Positions 58,690 through 64,000 of a DNA stretch of 64,000 bases are shown here, piece by piece. The notes below the pieces were generated by a model. That model was not told where the DNA came from, did not search any database, and saw only the letters and a program-made list of their open reading frames with translations. The DNA comes from Actinomycetes bacterium. GTDB lineage: Bacteria; Actinomycetota; Acidimicrobiia; Acidimicrobiales; RAAP-2. The position numbers and the translations under genes are program-made. Each line of letters opens with the position of its first letter. Position 1 is the stretch's first letter. Location: positions 1 to 64,000 of the forward strand of contig JAKBNL010000009.1 of assembly GCA_021831035.1 (NCBI GenBank), read 5' to 3'.

Positions 58690-58698
58690 GGGTAGAAC

Positions 58699-58953
58699 TT
58701 ACCGTCGCCCCTTCTGGCTCACGGACCACCGTGCCGCGCGCACGACCTCCTCGACGCCGAGGCGCCCGTCCTCGCGCCCCGTGGCCGTGGCGACGCGGAA
58801 GCGCCAGTAGGCGCGGTCGGGGACCGGCAGGAAGGGCCAGCGCCGCCACCACCCCCGACGGCGTAGTCGCCACCCGGCGCGCGCCAGGACCACCGTGTCG
58901 AGGGGGTGTCGCCGGAGGTGCTCGACGAGCCCGCGCACGGGCACACCCCTCAC
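58699..58953 (-). CDS. small hypothetical protein
   Basis: 84 aa, Trp/Arg-rich (RRRGWWRRWPFLPVPDRAYWRFRVATATG). Confidence 0.65.
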   Translation of the reverse strand: MRGVPVRGLVEHLRRHPLDTVVLARAGWRLRRRGWWRRWPFLPVPDRAYWRFRVATATGREDGRLGVEEVVRAARWSVSQKGRR

Positions 58954-59825
58954 GGACGACCGCGCCAGGCGACGGCCGCCGCGCCGAGCAGCGGACCCGC
59001 GGCGCCGAGAGGCGTCGGCTCGAGCACGACGTCACTCGCGTAGCTGAGTCGCGCGACCTCGCGAGCGCTGGCGGTGGCGCGCTCGAAGAACGCCGCGCCG
59101 TAGCCCAACGCGACCGAGCCCGCGACGAAGCAGCGCACGAAGTCCAGGGTCGACGCGAGGACGCCCACGGCCCGCCCGACGAGGTCGGCGGCCCGCCCTC
59201 GCTCGGCGTCGTCGGCCTCGCGGGCCGGCCGACCGGTGCGCCGCTCGATCGCCCCCCCGGAGGCCTCCGCCTCCAGACATCCCCGCCCTCCGCAGCGACA
59301 CGGCGCGCCGTCGGGCACCACGACGAGGTGCCCCACGTGTCCGGCGTTGCCCGTGCGCCCGTCCACGAGGCGTCCGTCGAGGACGAGGCCCCCACCGACG
59401 CCGGTCGAGACGACCATCGACAGGTAGTCGCTCACGCCCCGGGCGGCGCCGAAACGGCCCTCGCCGAGGGCGAGGGCGCGCGCGTCGCCCTCCACCACGA
59501 CCGGCAGGCCGAGCTCGCGCGCCAGCGCGTCGCGCAGGGGGAAGTCCCGCCAGGCCGGGATGTTGAGCGGGGACACCGTCTCACCGCCGGCCGTCATCGG
59601 CCCCGCGCAGCCCACCCCCACCCGGTCGACGCGCGAACGGTCGAGGTGCGTCGTGGCCAGGTCGCACACGGCCGAAAAGAGGTCGACGGGGTGCGCGGCG
59701 ACCTCGAGGCGCCCGACCTCCTCGACCCCGCCCTGGACCGTGACGACCGCGACCGCGACCTTCGAGGCTCCGATGTCGATAGCGAGGCACGCGGACCGCT
59801 CGCCCGCCCCCTCGCCGGGGCTCAC
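58950..59825 (-). CDS. ROK-family sugar kinase
   Basis: LAIDIGASKVAVAVV; STGVGGGLVLDGRLVDGRTGNAGHVGHL; CRCGGRGCLEAEASG. GTG at 59825 gives a GTGA overlap with the upstream gene (track start 59852). Confidence 0.9.
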   Translation of the reverse strand: MSPGEGAGERSACLAIDIGASKVAVAVVTVQGGVEEVGRLEVAAHPVDLFSAVCDLATTHLDRSRVDRVGVGCAGPMTAGGETVSPLNIPAWRDFPLRDALARELGLPVVVEGDARALALGEGRFGAARGVSDYLSMVVSTGVGGGLVLDGRLVDGRTGNAGHVGHLVVVPDGAPCRCGGRGCLEAEASGGAIERRTGRPAREADDAERGRAADLVGRAVGVLASTLDFVRCFVAGSVALGYGAAFFERATASAREVARLSYASDVVLEPTPLGAAGPLLGAAAVAWRGRP

Positions 59826-60178
59826 TCGGTGCGCCGACGGCGCGAGAGCCACTCGCGCCAGGCGCGCGCGCCCGGATCGGCGCCGGCGACGGGCTCGCCC
59901 CAGGGCGAGCGCCCTAGACGCCGGGCGTTGCGCTCGACCACGACGGCCGACACGAACATGAGGGCAACCCCGAGCAGGCCCACCACCACCGAGTGGGAGA
60001 AGAACAGCACCAGGATCAACAGGCCGGCGAGGAAGCCCGCCACGCCCCAGCGGATCCGCCGACCGGCGTGGGTGACGACGGAGGTCTCTCGCACGCTCTT
60101 GACGAACGAGGGGTCGTGCTTGGTGAGGGACTCCTCCAACTCAGCCAAGATGCGCTGCTCGTGCTCCGAGAGTGGCAT
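59822..60178 (-). CDS. DUF3040-like membrane protein
   Basis: MPLSEHEQRILAELEESL followed by paired TMs. Confidence 0.88.
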   Translation of the reverse strand: MPLSEHEQRILAELEESLTKHDPSFVKSVRETSVVTHAGRRIRWGVAGFLAGLLILVLFFSHSVVVGLLGVALMFVSAVVVERNARRLGRSPWGEPVAGADPGARAWREWLSRRRRTE

Positions 60179-60220
60179 CAGGACTCCTCTTCCCTCCCCT
60201 TCGTGGGTACTCTACCGCCG

Positions 60221-60280
60221 CCCTGTTCTCAGCCGCACGTCGCAGCGACGCCCCGTTCTCAGGCGTCCGTCGCCGCGCCG
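60221..60280. repeat. two tandem 30-bp imperfect repeats in a divergent promoter region
   Basis: ccctgttctcagccgcacgtcgcagcgacg (60221-60250) and ccccgttctcaggcgtccgtcgccgcgccg (60251-60280), 24/30 identical. Confidence 0.75.
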
Positions 60281-60305
60281 GCCCGACGGCGCCACCGGGT
60301 AAAGA

Positions 60306-60836
60306 TTGTCCATCGCCTCGCCCCCCCGCCCCCTGCGCGTCGCCGCCGTGTGCACCGGCAACATCTGCCGCTCGCCGATGGCCGAGGTGCTGCTGCGCCA
60401 CTGGGTCGGCGCCGACCCACTCCTGGTGGGGGCGGTCGAGGTGTCGAGCGCCGGGACGGCGCGCTGGCACGTGGGCGCGGCGATGGACCCCCGCGCCCGT
60501 CGGGCGCTGGACCGGGCCGGCCTCACCGGTCCGGCCAGCCCGGCCGCGTACGCGAGCGTCGAGTACCTCCGGGCCCAGGACCTCGTCGTGGTGATGACAC
60601 GCGAGCACCTTCACGAGGTGCGCGCGCGCCTCGGCGGCGCCGCCACCGACGTCGCCCTGTGGCGCGAGGTCGACGCGCCGGGCTCGGGACTCGAGGTCCC
60701 CGACCCCTACTACGGGAACGACGGGGACTTCGCGGCGTGCCTCGCGCTGCTCAGCTCATCGGGTCGGGCAATGCCAGCGGAACTTCGTCGGCGACGGGGT
60801 GCAGCGTCGCCCGCAGGGCGACCTCGGGGAGAGTGA
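60306..60836 (+). CDS. low-molecular-weight protein-tyrosine phosphatase
   Basis: VCTGNICRSPMAEVLLRHW; VPDPYYGNDGDF; TTG start; 3' end overlaps the MFS gene. Confidence 0.9.
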   Translation: MSIASPPRPLRVAAVCTGNICRSPMAEVLLRHWVGADPLLVGAVEVSSAGTARWHVGAAMDPRARRALDRAGLTGPASPAAYASVEYLRAQDLVVVMTREHLHEVRARLGGAATDVALWREVDAPGSGLEVPDPYYGNDGDFAACLALLSSSGRAMPAELRRRRGAASPAGRPRGE

Positions 60837-62313
60837 ACGACAGGACCATGGCCAGCACGCCGATGGGGGCCGACCACCGGTAGACGTCCGAGATGGTCTG
60901 GGCGATCGCGTGGACCACCTCGTTGCGCACCAGCGCGGGCAGCCGGCCGATCACGGCCGGGGTCCACGACGAGGCCTTGGCCGGGAGCTGGGCGAGGCCG
61001 CTCGGGCCGAGGTCGGCCGCGACGTGGCGGGGCAGCTCGTTGGCGTAGAGCGCGCCGAACACGGCCGTCCCGAAGGAGCCGCCCATCGAGCGGAAGAAGT
61101 TGGCCCCCGCCGTCGCCGCGCCGATGTCCGAGGGGTGCACCGCGTTCTGGACGACGGTGACGAGCAGCTGCATCACCAGACCGAGCCCGATACCGAGGAT
61201 GACCATGTAGACGCTGAGCAACAGGTTGGAGGTCGACGCGGAGACGACGCCGAGCAGGCCGAGCCCGACGGTCATGACCGCCGTGCCCACGATGGGGAAC
61301 GGGCGGTAGCGCCAGCCCTTCGAGACGAGCGCACCCGAGGTGATCGAGGCGCCGAAGAGCCCGACCATGAGCGGCAGCAGTCGAACGCCCGAGGCCGTCG
61401 GCGAGACGCCCCGCACGAGCTGGAGGAAGACCGGGAGGTACGTCAGCGCCCCGAACATCGAGAAGCCGACGACGAAGCCGATCGCCGAGGACGAGGAGAA
61501 GACGCGGTTCGCGAAGAGCTTGAGCGGCAGGATCGGCTCGGCCGCCCGGCGCTCGAGCCCCACGAAGGCCACCGCCGCGACGACGCCCACGGCCACCAGG
61601 GCCACCGACGGGGCGCTGAGCCACGCCAGCGACGTGCCCCCGAGCGAGGTGAACAGGATCAGTGCCGAACTGGACACGGCCAGGGCGAGGAAACCGCGGT
61701 AGTCGATGTCGTGGCTGACCCGCGTCGTCGTCTGGGGCAGCACCGCGGCGGTCACCACGAGGGCGAGGATGCCCACGGGCAGGTTGACGAAGAAGATCCA
61801 CCGCCACGACCAGTACTCCACGATGACCCCGCCGAGCAGCGGTCCGAAGACCGTCGCGGCCCCGAAGACGGCCCCGAAGAAGCCCGCGTAGCGACCCCGC
61901 TCGCGCGGCGACACCACGTCGGCGATGATCGCCTGGGCCTCGATCATGAGCCCTCCGCCGCCGATCCCCTGCAGCGAGCGGAAGATGATCAGCTCGACCA
62001 TCGAGTGGGCGAGCCCGCAGAGCATCGAGCCGACGACGAAGATGACGATCGAGTACTGGAAGAAGTTCTTGCGGCCGTAGAGGTCGCCGAGCTTGCCCCA
62101 CAGCGGCGTGCTCACCGTCGAGGCGAGCAGGTAGCCCGTCACGACCCAGCTGATCCGACTGGCTCCGTGCAGGTCGCCCACGATCGTGGGCAGCGCCGTC
62201 GAGACGATCGTCGAGTCGAGCGCCGAGAGCAGCATCCCTAGCATCAGCGCACCGAAGATCACGTACAGCTCACGCTTGCTCACCGCTCGGCTGGCGGTCG
62301 GCCCGCTGGACAT
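60751..62313 (-). CDS. MFS drug transporter, DHA2-like (14 TM)
   Basis: LDSTIVSTALPTIVGDLHGASRISWVVTGYLLASTVSTPLWGKLGDLYGRK; ATG at 62313. Confidence 0.92.
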   Translation of the reverse strand: MSSGPTASRAVSKRELYVIFGALMLGMLLSALDSTIVSTALPTIVGDLHGASRISWVVTGYLLASTVSTPLWGKLGDLYGRKNFFQYSIVIFVVGSMLCGLAHSMVELIIFRSLQGIGGGGLMIEAQAIIADVVSPRERGRYAGFFGAVFGAATVFGPLLGGVIVEYWSWRWIFFVNLPVGILALVVTAAVLPQTTTRVSHDIDYRGFLALAVSSSALILFTSLGGTSLAWLSAPSVALVAVGVVAAVAFVGLERRAAEPILPLKLFANRVFSSSSAIGFVVGFSMFGALTYLPVFLQLVRGVSPTASGVRLLPLMVGLFGASITSGALVSKGWRYRPFPIVGTAVMTVGLGLLGVVSASTSNLLLSVYMVILGIGLGLVMQLLVTVVQNAVHPSDIGAATAGANFFRSMGGSFGTAVFGALYANELPRHVAADLGPSGLAQLPAKASSWTPAVIGRLPALVRNEVVHAIAQTISDVYRWSAPIGVLAMVLSFTLPEVALRATLHPVADEVPLALPDPMS

Positions 62314-62401
62314 GGTCACCTCGTCGTGTCGGCCCCGGGGGGCGGGTGGGCCAACGCTACCGGGCCGACGCGCGGGCCGACGCCTCGGTAGCCTCGAGGC
62401 C

Positions 62402-63556
62402 GTGGCCCCGCTCGCGCGCCGTCTGTCGCGCGCGGCGCGACGCGAGTACGCCTCCGCCGTCACCCTGAGCGCGGGCGTCGCGGCGGCCCTCGTGTGGTCG
62501 GCCGTCTCACCCTCGTCCTACTTCGCCCTCGACACCCGCCACGTCGCCGGGCGACTCTTCGCCTTCTGGGGCGTCGGCACGGTGCACGACCTCGTCGTCA
62601 ACGGCCTGATGGTCGTGTTCTTCGCCGCGGTGGGGCTCGAGCTATCCCGGGAGCGGGGCCGCGGCGTGCTGACCGAGCGAGCCCACGCCGTGGCGCCGGT
62701 CGCCGGTGCCCTCGGCGGGATGGCCGCGACCGCCCTCGGCTCGCTCGCGCTAGGTCACCTCCTCGGGAGCGCGGCGCTGGTACGCGGTTGGGGCGTGCCC
62801 ATGGCGACCGACGTCGCCTTCTCCCTCGGCGTTCTGGCCCTCGTCGGCCGGCGGCTCCCGCCGGCCCTGCGGACCTTCCTGCTCACCCTGGCCATCGCCG
62901 ACGACGTGGCGAGCGTCGTGGTGCTCGCCCTGACCGGCACCACCCACCCGCGACCGGTCGGACTCGCGGTGCTCACCCTCGTCGTCGTCGTCGGCGCACC
63001 CCTCGTGCGCCGCCTCGACCGTGCGGGGCCGGCGCTCGCCTTCGTCGGCGCGACCTGGCTCGGCTTCGCCTGGGCCAACGTCGACCCCGCCCTGGCCGGG
63101 GTGCTCGCGGGGGGCCTCGTCAACACCGGCGCCGCCTGGTGCGACCGGCTCGAGCGGCGCGCCACCCTCCTCGCGGCGACCGTCGTCCTGCCCCTGTTCG
63201 CCCTCCTCGCCGGCGGGCTCGCCTGGCGCGCCCTCGCCGGGCCGACGACGCTCTCGCTCGTGCTCGCCACCGTCGCGATCCGCCTGGTGGGCAAGGTCGT
63301 GGGCATCACCGGCGGCGTGGGCCTCGCCCGCCTGGCCGGCTACCGGACCCACCCCACCCTCTCGGCAGGCCTCGTCGTGGAGGTCGCGGTGCTCTGCGCG
63401 ATCGGCTTCACCGTGCCGCTGCTCTTCGCGGGCACCCTCTTCGGCGCGACGAGCCCGACCTACGCCGCGCTGGACCTCGGCTTGCTGGCGAGCTCGGTGG
63501 TCGCGGCCGCGCTCGGGTCGTGGCTCCTGGGCCGGTCCGCCCGGTCGCTAGGTTGA
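62402..63556 (+). CDS. nhaA: Na+/H+ antiporter NhaA
   Basis: GWGVPMATDVAFSLGVLALVGRRLPPALRTFLLTLAIADDVASVVVLAL. Confidence 0.9.
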   Translation: MAPLARRLSRAARREYASAVTLSAGVAAALVWSAVSPSSYFALDTRHVAGRLFAFWGVGTVHDLVVNGLMVVFFAAVGLELSRERGRGVLTERAHAVAPVAGALGGMAATALGSLALGHLLGSAALVRGWGVPMATDVAFSLGVLALVGRRLPPALRTFLLTLAIADDVASVVVLALTGTTHPRPVGLAVLTLVVVVGAPLVRRLDRAGPALAFVGATWLGFAWANVDPALAGVLAGGLVNTGAAWCDRLERRATLLAATVVLPLFALLAGGLAWRALAGPTTLSLVLATVAIRLVGKVVGITGGVGLARLAGYRTHPTLSAGLVVEVAVLCAIGFTVPLLFAGTLFGATSPTYAALDLGLLASSVVAAALGSWLLGRSARSLG

Positions 63557-63560
63557 GTTC

Positions 63561-64000
63561 GTGCGCACGCGACTGACCGACCTGCTCGGCGTGGAGCACC
63601 CGGTGATGCTCGCCGGCATGGGCGGGGTCGCCTACAGCGCCCTCACGGCCGCGGTCTGCGAGGCCGGGGGGTTCGGCTGCCTCGGGGCCTCGACGATGTC
63701 GACGGGTCAACTCCGCGACGAGATCGCCCTGACGCGCTCGGCGACGGCCCGGCCCTTCGGGGTGGACCTGCTCACCGCCTTCGCCGACACCCTCGTCGCC
63801 CAGACCGAGATCGCCCTCGAGGGCGGGGCCCGCGCCCTCGTCGCCGGTCTCGGCGTGCCCTCGCGAGTGGTCGACCTCTGTCACCGCCACGACGTGCTGG
63901 TCGTCTCGCTCTGCGGAAAGGTCGAGCACGCCCGTCGGGCGATCGACGCGGGCTGTGACCTGGTCGTGGCCCAGGGAACCGAGGCCGGGGGCCACACCGG
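63561..64000 (+). CDS. nitronate monooxygenase-like protein, 3'-truncated
   Basis: LLGVEHPVMLAGMGGVAYSALTAAVCEAGGFGCLGAST; DLVVAQGTEAGGHTG. Confidence 0.88.
   Translation, partial: MRTRLTDLLGVEHPVMLAGMGGVAYSALTAAVCEAGGFGCLGASTMSTGQLRDEIALTRSATARPFGVDLLTAFADTLVAQTEIALEGGARALVAGLGVPSRVVDLCHRHDVLVVSLCGKVEHARRAIDAGCDLVVAQGTEAGGHT

Noticed and set aside
1-64000. CRISPR arrays, insertion sequences, prophage, integrase or tRNA genes
   Set aside because: No spaced direct-repeat array, transposase/integrase motif or tRNA cloverleaf was found by reading; nearly all sequence is accounted for by protein genes.

Overview
The window is about 64 kb of very GC-rich, gene-dense actinobacterial chromosome. 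It is probably from the Acidimicrobiia or a related lineage, inferred from gene content and order only. I see no rRNA, tRNA, CRISPR array, transposase or prophage. Recognisable blocks, left to right: (1) an aa3-type cytochrome c oxidase module on the minus strand (a cupredoxin-like protein, CoxII, an N-terminally extended CoxI, CoxIII, an uncalled 37-aa membrane peptide, a CtaG-like protein), with a divergent small membrane protein and a SCO1 domain fused to a polytopic membrane domain; (2) nusB-efp-aroQ-aroB-aroK-aroC; (3) an NfuA-like protein, small Cys-rich proteins, tyrS; (4) a ccdA-menD-menH-menA-menB-(sulfatase)-menE menaquinone cluster; (5) a sugar ABC transporter with a Gfo/Idh/MocA oxidoreductase; (6) a GNAT, a DUF255 thioredoxin-like protein, lineage-specific hypotheticals, dnaE, a Bpa-type proteasome activator, an Rrf2 regulator, a sigma-70 factor; (7) rluD-lspA, a Lys/Ala-repeat DksA-like protein, divIVA-yggT-sepF-yggS-ftsZ-ftsQ-murB-murC-murG-ftsW-mraY-murE-ftsI-ftsL-rsmH-mraZ, with murD and murF missing; (8) a lipoate-ligase-like protein, HNH, ROK kinase, DUF3040, LMW-PTP, MFS, NhaA and a partial nitronate monooxygenase. 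The main leads are the unusual oxidase module, a 10-bp-phased GTGG array upstream of mraZ, the lack of any spacer at all convergent gene junctions (five share a CTAG stop overlap), the missing murD/murF, and the repeat-bearing DksA-like protein. All family calls come from reading motifs by eye; no database search was run.
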